DNA from: Branchiostoma floridae | Taxonomy: Eukaryota > Chordata > Leptocardii > Amphioxiformes > Branchiostomatidae | Length of the DNA: 64,000 bases | NCBI RefSeq assembly: GCF_000003815.2 | Contig: NC_049980.1 | Coordinates: 33,388,946 to 33,452,945 of the forward strand | Direction of reading: 5' to 3' | Shown: in pieces, positions 24,487 through 34,034 of the stretch | Position numbering within the stretch: position 1 is the stretch's first letter | Layout of the letters: each line of letters begins with the position of its first letter | Translations under genes and position numbers: made by a program | The notes under the pieces: generated by a model | Database searches by the model: none | What the model was told of the DNA's origin: nothing | Seen by the model: the letters and a program-made list of their open reading frames with translations, nothing else

Positions 24487-27400
24487 TCAAAGTCGATCGC
24501 TCCGGAACTGGATTTCGCCGTCTACATCCATGAATACCGCTGGTGCCGCCATCGCGGTGAGAACCCAACTTTCCTCCGGGATGGCTGGACTCGGCTTCAA
24601 TATCTCTGCTGGGGACTTGGTGTCGGCAGTCTTTAATGAGGAGGTTCCAAGACCTCTGGAAGACATTAGTTACATACTAGTAGATAGATACGTCGATGTA
24701 GGTTAGACATCCAGGTAATAAGATACACCAAAAAAATAGTTACTCAAGCAACTGGATATGGTTTTGGAACCAAAACCATATCCAGTTGCTTGAGTAACTA
24801 TTTTTTGGTGTAGTAGATAGATAGAGATATTGAGAGATTTGTTGACTGATTGGTACATAGATACACTAAAAGAACATTGAGGTCAAATCATACAAAATTT
24901 AATTGGCTGAACTACGTAGTTGTAGACAATTTTGAAAATTAGATATGTGAAATCCATAAGTAATTGTATCTCTGACAATAAAATCATTATACACAATGAT
25001 ACCGTTGCCGAATTAACATACCAAAACGAAAGACATTACAATATTCAAAATTATCAATAAAGTAAGATGTTTAAAATTGTGTTTTTATCAAAAAGTATTC
25101 AGTAGTTTCGGAAAGTAGGTAACGCCAGTTCACCTTTATCCGCGGGGTAACCTATATCCGTTGTAATTCTTTAAACAGGGCATTGCATATTGCGAAATAT
25201 CAAGTCGACGGACGGTGGTCTCAAATTGCAACATTTGAAACCACCGGCGCCGTGGTATCCCTAACTACCCTGTAATAAATACAACGGATATAGGTTACCC
25301 CGCGAATAAAGGTGAACTAGCGTTATATTTTTGTGTATGTACCTGTCGGATGCAGCCAAAGCTATGCTATTGACAGTACTCCCATCAGATGTTTCTCCCG
25401 TCTGTGCGCCAGGGTTCGTGCTGAAGTTTTTACCATACGGACACGGAGGGCGTCTCCGCTGGAAGGTGTTCATGAACCGCCGGGTGTAGAAGTGGAACAG
25501 GTCGCCTCCAGACAACCTGGTTAGGGTGGAGGAGTTCAAATCTTAATACATGTTACAAAAGTATTCAGTCGTCTCGCTGAAAGTTCAGGATTTTACCGTA
25601 CGGACACGGAGGGCGTCCCCACTGGAAAGTGTTCATGAACCGCCGGGTGTAGAAGTGGAACAGGTCGCCTCCAGACAACCTCAGTGGTTAGGGTGGAGGA
25701 GTTCAAATCTTAATACATGCTACAAAAGTATTCAGAAGTCTCAGGCGCAGAAAGTTGAAGATTTTACGGCGCGGACACGGAGGGCGTGCCCGCTGGAAGG
25801 TGTTCATGAACCGCCGCGTGTAGAAGTGGAACAACCTGGCGGCGAGGTGGTCTGGTGGATATTATTCATTTAGGCCACAGCAAGTAAATTTTATGGATGA
25901 CATCCACGCGCTCATTAATTTTCGCCTGATTTCAGAACAAAACAAGATTTTTTTTTCTTCTTCAGAGATGGTCAACATGACGAGAAAGTACCAAAATGGG
26001 AAAGTATGTTGTGCTGTAGCCTAATGATTCGTAGAGATGAGTCAGGTGACACTAGCCAGGTAGCCATGACTGAAGTTATAGATGTGAAACCAGCTGGATA
26101 GTTGTAAAAGTGGCACCACTATGAAAGTCATGACTGTAGTGGTCATGTTGGTAAGTGATACCAGTCTACTACACTAGCGTCACTTTTGCTACACTAGTTC
26201 ACATCTTGAATACAGGAATGAATGGTTTGTTGTCAGTGCTACCTTGTTTTGTCACTTCAACTCTTGTTTTAACATTTATGGTGTCCATTTTGGAAATCTC
26301 GCCATCTTGTTTTTTTTTACCCATCTTGTTTTTTTTCGCCCTATCTCATTATTTTTGCAGTCTGCAGAGGATGTCATCCATAAAATTTACTTGCTGTGGC
26401 CTTACATATATTTAGTTTGTTTCACCACATTTGTGGAGGGATTGACATTACATGAGACTGTTAACCCGGAGACTAGAGTAGACTGTAAGGTTTGATCCAC
26501 TTACATCAGAAAGGACCCCAACTCATCAAGAAGCTCGACCCTTCATTGCTCACGCCAAGGGCTAGCGAGAACCACGGTAGATCCACGAGAAACTCGGACT
26601 TGTTCAAAACAGTAAGATGCAGAACCAACCGTTACAGAAACTCCCTCCTTCCATACTTCGTAAGACTGTTAAACGAGCATAGCTAAACACTAGTAGACTT
26701 GGAATGTTCTAATCACAATGTATGTTTCCGTCTCTTGCCTATATATGATGTGTTTATATAAAGTTTTAAAAGATACATAGTTTTAGTGTGTATGAGTCAG
26801 ATAGTCTTTAACTCGATGTATTAAGGAATTGATGGGGAAAAAACCGTGCAATTCAGCCAATTGGCTGCCAAATGTTTTTACTGAAGTTGTGTTGTGCAAC
26901 AAATAAACCATTCATTCATTCAACTCTTTGATAAGTGTGGTGGGTTCTTTTACATGCGTGGGGTGTGGCTCTCCCCGAACAAGGGACCTCCATTTTTAAA
27001 ACGTCCTATCCGAGGGACGGCCATAGCCGAAGCCTGGTACTCATTTTTCAAGTCGTGTAAAGTGTCTTTCCCAAGGGCACAAGACCGGGGACATTGTAGG
27101 TTTAGAACCCGGGACCTTCAGGCAGATAGTAAGTACTGTAAGTTTGTGCCCTCTGGCGGCTTTTGTGGAAGTGGAGACGCCGATTTTGGTTCAACCTTTC
27201 GACGAGAATGGATCGTCATGATTTTGGTACGCAGATAGCCAAAGTGATGACTAACATCATTAAATACAAATCATGTAAATCAACAGCTAATTTGCATGAT
27301 TAATGAGAAGTTTATGAAAGATTGGATCGGTGTTGATTACACAATTAACTATTCATCACAAATTGTACTGGATTAAGTTCGACGTCCAATCAAGACATCG

Positions 27401-30400
27401 TCAGCGGCGTGTTTTGTCTGTGTGATCAGACAGTGTTAAACTCAATCAAAAATTCTGTCTGATTGGACTATTGATTACATTGTGTGTAAATGATCAATCC
27501 TATTACGATGTGTTTGTTTTTTCTTCATATGCTAGACAAAGCGGATAGTACAATTACTGTCCGCCATTGTCTTCTGTCCGCGCAAAGACAACATTTGTAA
27601 TCAACGTGCTTCTGCTCTGTGATTATAGACGGTTGGCTAATCCTTCCCGATCTATAAAGATGCGACACACTCCTTGAAAATCCACAGCTTCTTCGACGAA
27701 CACCCTGAGTCACGACTCACAAGCCATGGCGATGTTCAGCAACGAGGATTTCCACCAACAATTCCAAGACTTCTTTAACCGACTTCCTGAGCCGAAGAAC
27801 TTGCGGAGCACTTGGTCCGGTACGGTGCTGTTGGAAGTGCGGCCCGACTTTACTGACAGCGTCATCGCCAAGCTGAAGTTCGAGTTGGAGAAGTCAGGTA
27901 CCCAAGAGTTTTTCTTTTATTATAACTTTTCCGTGTCCGCAACGGCACTTTATTCTATATAGTTTATTGCGAATTCTTGCAGTGTACATACAGTGCAAGC
28001 AAGAGTCCACATACTAGTAACTCTAAAAGCTGACTCTAGATTCTGGTTTGTTGGGTTCGACTACAAAGAACAAAAGAATTGTCGTACACATCGCCTTTTA
28101 GCAGTTTTCTTGGATTGTCTTTCTATCTTAACCAAGACACGTAGATGGAATACTTGGCGAGCAAGGTAAAGCAAAATTTGTTCTTCCCCAGGAGTTTCTT
28201 AATCTAGTACATTCTAGAAACATCTGTATATAGTTTTCAAGTTAATTGCAAATTTCACATAATGTGCAAATTTCACATAGGTGCCCAGGACTTCACTTTC
28301 CCGGGCTACACCATTCCGATGTGCGGTACGGACTACACACCGCTGGAGCTGAACAACCGCGAGGATCTCCGGAACGTCACCCTGCTGCTGAAGACGCACT
28401 TCCCGGACTTCAAGACCCTCGTCATGGCTCCAGGCAGTTCATTCTCGTACTCGAACGACCAAGCGACCAACTGACCAAACGACCACCAACCGAACGACCA
28501 ACCAAACCCCAGCCCTTTTCAGGGCTACCCAAATATCTCAGAAAGACCTGTAACGTTATCATTTTCACTCTCTCTCTATATATATATATATAGTTATATA
28601 TAACTTTATGTATACATCCAACCGAACGACCAACCGAGCGAACAACCGAACCCCAGCCCCTTTCAGGGCTACCCGAATATCACAGAAAGAATTTTCACTC
28701 TCTCCGTCTCTCTCCATATAACGTTATACATACAGCCAACTGAACGACCAACCAAACCCCAGCCCTTTTCAGGGCTACCCGAATATCACAGAAAGAACTG
28801 TATCATTTTCACACTCTCTATATACATTGTATACTAGTATAACGTTATACATACAGCCAACAGAACGACCACCAGCCAACCGAACGACCAACCAAATCCC
28901 AGCCCTTTTCAGGGCGACCCAAATATCACAGAAAGAACTGTATCATTTTCACTTTCTTCATAGACATTACATTATACATATATCCAACCGAACCACCAAC
29001 CAAACCCCAGCCCTTTTCAGGGCTAGCCAAATATCACAGGAAGAATATTTTCTGTTATGTGTCTCTGTCTGTGTAGATGATTACTCAAGAACGGCTGGAT
29101 GGATTGGTTTCATACTTGTTGTGTTGGTGGGGTGTGATGAAAGCTCGAATCGATGAGATTTTGGGAGCAGTATCTGTCATTATAATCGATGTAATAATAT
29201 CAGAAATCACCCCTATATTTGAGATATATTGGTACAGACATCGTGCTTTATGTGTTTGTTAATGGGCTTAGCTCCAAGCAGATGGTGAGGTGACAGCTGT
29301 TTGGGGAACCCCGAGTTTTTTAATATAATGATAATTAGTTTTATTTTTGTCTGCTTAGGATATCATGGAGATGTGAAGCGTAAGTATAATTGTAAGAAGT
29401 TGAGGTACATTTAACGATAATGCTTACCAGGTATGGATGTCTCACATACTGTACTGCTGATTTGAGTGACATGGTGATTAAAATGCCATTAGGTCCTCTC
29501 ATCTGGGTTGGGTGTCAGAAGTTTTATGGGCGATACAGATGTTCTGATTTTGTTACGATAAGGGACAGTTGTTAGTTGTCTCTTTCGTAGCCAATGGTAC
29601 TTGTTTTTTTAGCAGACGGGGTTGGCGCCAAGTATTCATCTTACAGTTGGTGTAGGGCTGTCAGAGGAAAGTGTGCATCTCGTTTTTGTACCGTGTGAAC
29701 AGCTGATGTTATGACATATTGGTGGAAAATCAAATCACCATCTGACTAAAGTTGGCCACATCCCTTCTTCTTTCTGAGTTTCCCAACTTCCTCCCACCAC
29801 ACAGCTCTGAGGCATATGGTCGAACCTCAATAATGCTGACAACCTTAGACATTTTAAATGCCAAACATCAAGCTTAAGGAACACCATGCTACCATATGCC
29901 GTGTCGACCTCTTAAACGCACATTACACAATTAAGTGTCACATTTTGATAATTACTAATCAGATGGACATCCTCTGTGTCATTAAATAAATACACCACTA
30001 CTTTCCCATAACATTTATATTATATAACCATTACTCTCAAATACAACCGACTATAAACATACATACCATCCACAAAAAAGCAATAAATATTTCATGGAGG
30101 TATGAGGTCCCCGAACTCTAGTTTTCACTCTCTTTACATACATCCATCCATCCAAACGACCAACCGAACGACCAACCGAATCCCAGCCCTTTTCAGAAAG
30201 AACTGTATCATTTTCACTCTCTCTCCAGTACCTCCTCTGATCTCTCTCTCTTTCTTTCTCTCTCTCTCTCTCTCTCTCTATGTATAGGGTTATATCTACA
30301 TCGAAAAAGGATAAAACCGGTGTGCTAGGCATTTTACACTTATTTCCTTGCTCCTAAGAATACAGACACCATAAACGTCGTACAAGATTTGAATTGACAA

Positions 30401-31578
30401 AATGTGGCATCACAACTNNNNNNNNNNNNNNNNNNNNNNNNNNNNNNNNNNNNNNNNNNNNNNNNNNNNNNNNNNNNNNNNNNNNNNNNNNNNNNNNNNN
30501 NNNNNNNNNNNNNNNNNCAACAAACAAACAAACAAACAAACCTGTTGAGCCTCCTGCGGACACACCTAGCCTTCAGCACGGCGGGACCCAGCTTGGTACC
30601 GGCGGCTTGTGACGACGCGAAACAAACAAACAAACTGTGTGACGACGCGAAACAAACAAACAAACAAACAAACCTGTTGATTCTCCGGCGGACACACCTG
30701 GCCTTCAGCACGGCAGGACCCAGCTTGGTGCCGGAGGCTTGTGACACCGCGTAACAAACAAACAAACAAACAAACAAACAAACAAACCTGTTGATCCTCC
30801 TGCGGACACACCTGGCCCTCAGCACGGCGGGACTCGGCTTGGTACCGGAGGGCTGTGACGACGCTAAACAAACAAACAAACAAACAAACAAACCTGTTGA
30901 TTCTCCGGCGGACACACCTGGCCTTCAGCACGGCAGGACCCAGCTTGGTGCCGGAGGCTTGTGACACCGCGTAACAAACAAACAAACAAACAAACAAACA
31001 AACAAACAAACCTGTTGATCCTCCTGCGGACACACCTGGCCCTCAGCACGGCGGGACTCAGCTTGGTACCGGAGGGCCGTGACGACGCGAAACAAACAAA
31101 CGAACCTGTTGAGCCTCCTGCGGACACACCTAGCCTTCAGCACGGCGGGACTCGGCTTGGTACCGGAGGTCTGTGACGACGCGCGGCGGACTCGCACGGA
31201 AAACTGGTGGTCACAGGAGCTCACGTCGGTCAAACTTTTGGCGGTCTTGGGTTCGTCTTGGTCTTTCCTTTCTTCTGGATCCGTCGCAGTGACATCGTTT
31301 GCAATGTCGCTGGTGTCCACAACAAGATCAACGTCTCTTGTCTTCAGCGAGGGTGAAGAAGATCGCAGCAGCGAAGACACAATGTCTTCATTATCAATAT
31401 CAAACGGACCTGATTGGGATGTGACGTCATCTGTGGTGTAGGAAAGATCCAGAGTTGACGGCGGCTTTGCTGTTACTTTGAACTTCTTCGAACTGGCGAC
31501 GAACGTCACTGTTTTCTTCTTGGCGCCGTTTGGCTTGACGGGACTCCTTCCAGAAATGTCCACCTTTACTTCGGCCAT
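24487..31578 (-). CDS. Uncharacterised 271-residue protein with multiplied exon edges
   Basis: I do not recognise this protein. The minus-strand model has three exons: 31106-31578 (ATG at 31578), 25343-25516 and 24487-24655, ending in TGA. Junctions are AG/GTTCGT with an AG acceptor, then AG/GTACAT with an AG acceptor; both introns are phase 2 and the frames join cleanly. The product starts MAEVKVDISGRSP and has a Ser/Asp-rich middle (~35-115). It then has a basic block, SPAVLKARCVRRRLNR, followed after the first junction by GGDLFHFYTRRFMNTFQ, a more ordered-looking segment. It ends DVDGEIQFRSDRL. No signal peptide or membrane segment is seen. The first intron (5.6 kb) hosts a plus-strand gene. 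Copies of the exon 1 start, the exon 1 donor edge and the exon 2 acceptor edge surround the true exons. The phase agreement and codon-like composition support a real gene; transcript data would be needed to be sure. Confidence 0.6.
24724..24812. repeat. Near-perfect 89-bp palindrome inside a dispersed repeat
   Basis: Two arms of about 43 bases (TACACCAAAAAAATAG...GGTTTTGG and its complement) meet with almost no loop. The arms differ by one A/T in a homopolymer. The left arm continues the ACATCCAGGTAATAAGATA dispersed repeat, so the palindrome looks like two copies joined head-to-head or a foldback duplication. It lies in intron 2 of the minus-strand gene or just outside its last exon. Confidence 0.9.
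25343..25850 (-). repeat. Three-copy array of the exon 2 acceptor edge
   Basis: A unit of about 168 bases is present three times, with exon-derived parts at 25428-25516, about 25594-25682 and about 25765-25846 (plus coordinates). Each copy carries the first ~85 bases of exon 2 of the 271-residue protein gene. Copies 1 and 2 are preceded by a recognisable 3' splice site region; copy 3 diverges there. Only copy 1 continues into the full exon and its GT donor. The unit also contains intronic sequence (ATTTGAACTCCTCCACCCTAACCA). Confidence 0.85.
26497..26921 (+). mobile_element. LINE 3' end fragment (reverse transcriptase ORF tail)
   Basis: A short open frame ends RTNRYRNSLLPYFVRLLNEHS and a stop at 26686. 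This C-terminal signature is typical of L2/CR1-like LINE polyproteins. About 230 bases of 3' UTR follow, ending in a short ATTC repeat (AATAAACCATTCATTCATTC). The 5' part is absent, so it is a dead 5'-truncated copy. Confidence 0.75.
26936..27130. mobile_element. SINE-like element
   Basis: TGTGGCTCTCC.C.AACA.GGGACCTCC, GTCC.ATCCGAGGGACGGCC and CTTTCCCAAGGGCACA recur in the same order at 55205-55345. The block carries no open frame of note. Confidence 0.65.
27653..27712 (+). promoter_or_regulatory. TATA box and AP-1-like site of the nested gene
   Basis: TATAAAGA at 27653-27660 lies 66 bases before the ATG at 27726. A TGAGTCA motif (27706-27712), followed by an inverted GACTCA, lies just downstream. 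This suggests a focused, possibly inducible promoter. It is a sequence-only inference. Confidence 0.45.
27726..28474 (+). CDS. Unrecognised small intracellular protein, nested gene
   Basis: I do not recognise this product. Exon 1 (27726-27897) starts MAMFSNEDFHQQFQDFFN and ends in phase 1 before GTACCC. Exon 2 begins at 28281 after CACATAG. Read to its first stop (28474) the product has 121 residues. The sequence is well mixed (RSTWSGTVLLEVRPDF, FTFPGYTIPMCG, LLLKTHFPDFKTLVMAPG) and looks like a folded soluble domain without signal peptide. The last dozen residues become low-complexity (SSFSYSNDQATN) and lead straight into a minisatellite. So exon 2 may really end at 28433 with a GC donor and join the orphan exon at 33611-33705 (phase 1), giving LVMAPGITTTEGRAIFYIPG. 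A TATA box lies upstream. The gene lies opposite in strand to the intron that contains it. Confidence 0.55.
28476..29045. repeat. Minisatellite of ~120-bp units abutting an exon
   Basis: Five diverged units share CCAACCGAACGACCAACC, CCCAGCCCTTTTCAGGGCTACCC, AATATCACAGAAAGAA and a CTCTCTATATA/ACGTTATACATACA stretch. AGCCCTTTTCAGGGCT is a hairpin. A further degenerate copy lies at 30130-30230. The array begins immediately after exon 2 of the nested gene. Confidence 0.85.
30236..30282. repeat. CT-rich microsatellite
   Basis: This is a run of CTCTCT with a few TTT interruptions. It is a simple repeat. Confidence 0.9.
30418..30517. other. Assembly gap (100 N)
   Basis: A 100-base placeholder sits at the left end of the exon-edge array. 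The array may continue inside it, so the copy number given for the array is a minimum. Confidence 1.
30518..31190 (-). repeat. Array of exon 1 donor edge, six visible copies
   Basis: Six units each hold the last ~80 bases of exon 1 of the 271-residue protein gene (encoding a variant of SGTKPSPAVLKARCVRRR.NR). Each is followed on the minus strand by AACAG/GTTTGT or GTTCGT and a GTTT run. The donor points are near 31106, 31012, 30892, 30786, 30676 and 30541. Copies 2 and 4 match each other closely, as do copies 3 and 5, so the array has a higher-order dimer of about 215 bases. Each unit carries its own potential 5' splice site. Confidence 0.9.
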
Positions 31579-32570
31579 CCTAGCTGTATAGTTTACTACA
31601 CATTGGCTTGGCAACGAACTTGGACGTGAACGTTAGCAGCCCATGAGGCGCATAGTGTACATGTGGCGTTTCCTTGGAGACGGTTGACATAATCTGTTCG
31701 AGAACACCGATCTGTGACGTGAAGTCCTGATCTCCGTCTAGCGTTATGATAAATTTGACTTTAAAATCTCATAACAAAAGGAGCAGACCAGACGTTTTCT
31801 GTTTATTCGTTTGGGGCTCCAGAGCTCTTAGTTATCACTATAGCTATGGGTCTTTTTTTATATTTCAGCCATTGTTTTCGAACTAACGGTTGAAAGTAAG
31901 GCAAGAATGACTATGATGGTTGGAGGAACTTCGAACTGGTTAGGAACGTCACCGTTTTATTCTTGGTGCCTTCCAGAAATGTCCACCTTTACTCTTGCCA
32001 TCCTATTTACATACTATACTATCCATTCGTTGGACTTGCAGCGCAGTAGACTTGGAAGTTAGCAGGTCAATGTAGTGATACAGAAAGTGTATTGGTAGCG
32101 TTGCTTTGGAGAAGATCATTATGACGTAATCTGTTCGAGAACATCTTTGACGCGAGGTTCTGATCCTGGTCTAGCGTTACAATAAATTTATCCGTATAAT
32201 CCCCCAAATAAGGAGTAAATGACACGTTTTTAGTTTTGGGCTCCAGATGTTTGAGCTATCGCTAAAGGTATGCATGATGAATATCTTATTCTATTTTAGC
32301 CATTGCTGTAGAACAGTTGCAAATATAGGCAATCCGATACCGTCATGGTCGGAGGAACTTCGAACTGACTAGGAACGTCATCGTTTTATTCTTGGCACTG
32401 GTTGGCTTGGTGGGACTCGCCCCAGAAATGTTCACCTTCACTTCGGCCATCCTATTTGCATAGTACAGTTTCCATTCATTACGATTAAACTTGGACGTGA
32501 ACAGTTAGCGGCCAGATAGGCGCTTGGTGTCACGTTACATGTGGCGTTGCCTTGCAGATGAGTCATCATA
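31440..32570 (-). repeat. Three copies of the first-exon start region
   Basis: The genuine start (31440-31640) is followed upstream by degenerate copies at about 31900-32130 and 32340-32560. Each contains a form of the first 25-30 codons (ATGGC.GAAGT.AAGGTG.ACATTTCTGG) and a stretch ending TATTT.AGCCATTG. The farthest copy still reads MAEVKVNISGASPTKP. The nearer copy has lost about 20 bases and starts MARVKVDISG. The spacing is about 420-450 bases. Neither copy has a recognisable continuation, so both look like duplicated debris or alternative first exons. Confidence 0.75.
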
Positions 32571-33610
32571 GCGTTAACGTTAAGTTTTAGTTCCGATTTG
32601 GAATCAAATTTGACCTAATAATCCCCCAAAATAAGGAGGAAATCAGCAGTTTTCTCCTCAGTTAGGGCACAAAACTTTTCAGCTATTGCTATAAAAAAAA
32701 GGTATAATCCACGGAAAGATTGTAATTGGTCATGGTGGCCGTTGCCATGGAAGCGTGCGGATACTGTGTGCTGGTATACAGAGATTAGGCAGCGGGTGTT
32801 ATCTGCAAGTACCAAGTTTGCAAAGAGGAAGTATACAAGGCCAGGCCGGGACTGTTTCCAGTTTCCAGTGGCCGAAACAGAGGCGGTGGCGTGGTTCGGC
32901 TACTCACTTTGAGTTGCTGTTCTTACATACACTGATACAGGTTAGTGAGCTTCTAACTTTGTCGTTACACGACTTTGTTATTAGGTGGATATGTTTATGA
33001 AGGTTAGACATCCAGATAAACTATGCGTTGAGACAATCGCTGCAACTGGATAAAATTGGACGTCTACTTCTTGACGTTTCGAGTGACATCCATCACTCTT
33101 CTTCAGCGTCACTAGGACGAACTGGCAGAAGTCGGAGAACAATTCATACACCTAACTGGGGAAAAACACGGTTGTGCTTGTCAAAGTCAGCAACTCGCAT
33201 GTTTCATGTGCAAATGAAGCAGTTTTCACTAATCTACTTCAACCAGTACCAGCTAAAATGAATCATGTAACAGCAACTTCCCGGAAGTAACTACCGGTCA
33301 ACCTCCCTCCCTCCCTCTCGGGTCTGCATTAGCATGTACCAGGCTCTATATGTCGCTGGAAAAATTATAAATATTAGAAATTGGCCAAATAGGCGGCCAG
33401 AGGAGTAAGCCTCCCCAAAAGTACAGTTAGCGACATAGTTTTGGGCCGGCTAACTCCTCTGTTGTGTTAACTGTCTTTTTGGCCTGAACTTTCTGTAATT
33501 TTTTCTAGCGACCTGAGGCGAAGTGTGTAGGCTTTTTTTCAGTGAGGCATATTGAGCAAGAAAATGATCTACAAATCTTGACTATCACACTTCGAATCTG
33601 ATTCTCACAG
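32570..33610. other. Intergenic stretch with dispersed repeats
   Basis: No supported gene is seen. The stretch holds a fragment of the ACATCCAGGTAATAAG repeat (32993-33022) and a block with CGTTTCGAGTGACATCCATCACTCTTCTTCAGCG (33072-33110) that recurs at 43196-43235. An imperfect foldback element of about 160 bases (33354-33515) has ends CGCTGGAAAAATTA and TAATTTTTTCTAGCG. Confidence 0.5.
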
Positions 33611-33705
33611 GCATAACAACCACCGAGGGAAGAGCCATATTTTACATACCCGGCAAGGAAGCAACACAGGAGCTTTGGTCTGACTGTATCAAGGAAAGTG
33701 GCAAC
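33611..33705 (+). CDS. Orphan exon, possible third exon of the nested gene
   Basis: After a CTCACAG acceptor, an open exon begins in phase 1. It encodes ITTTEGRAIFYIPGKEATQE and continues through LWSDCIKESGN to a GTGAGT donor in phase 0. Splice signals and composition look genuine. The only upstream plus-strand partner in phase is exon 2 of the gene at 27726, if that exon uses a GC donor at 28434. The onward partner is unclear: an acceptor at 34012 is in phase but leads into the 5' UTR and start region of the LRR gene in another frame. Confidence 0.4.
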
Positions 33706-33761
33706 GTGAGTCTTTTGTTTCTTTTTGGCATATATTAAGAAATTCCTGTAAACTTGATATG

Positions 33762-33927
33762 TATAATCTCCAAGAAGATTCCCGGTGCCATATCAGATAG
33801 TACCAAAGCCGACCAAGGAGCATAGCCGACAAGAGGAGGTTTATGCCCGTTTGACTCCCTTGGCCGGCTATACTCCTTGGCCAGCTTTATGCTATCTTAT
33901 GGCACCGTTGGATCTGCTTGGAGACTA
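33762..33927. mobile_element. MITE, CTCCAAGCAGATCC family
   Basis: Inverted termini TAATCTCCAAGAAGATTCC and GGATCTGCTTGGAGACTA flank internal inverted blocks (GACCAAGGAGCATAGCC / GGCTATACTCCTTGGCC). It is about 165 bases long and non-coding, and related to the elements at 53874, 54993 and 57115. Confidence 0.8.
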
Positions 33928-34034
33928 TTTTGTAGATATGTATGTATGCACCGTGAAATTGCGTCCTGTGAACACTTCCTTTTCGTTTTTGCCCATTATT
34001 TCTGTGCACCAGGGCAGCCTGAGAGTACGGCGAC

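Noticed and set aside
30340-31127. Minus-strand frames with FVCLFVCLFVC repeats, which look like membrane segments
   Set aside because: The hydrophobic runs come from the intronic GTTT microsatellite between exon-edge copies, not from a protein.
28476-31190. CRISPR-like regular repeats
   Set aside because: The arrays are minisatellites with long diverged units in a eukaryotic genome. There are no short identical repeats with unique spacers and no cas genes.
32735-32940. Plus-strand frame starting MVAVAMEACGYCVLVYRD and a second frame after a TAG
   Set aside because: It needs a frameshift or a very short intron, has no recognisable domain, and lies next to degenerate first-exon copies. The support is too weak to call a gene.
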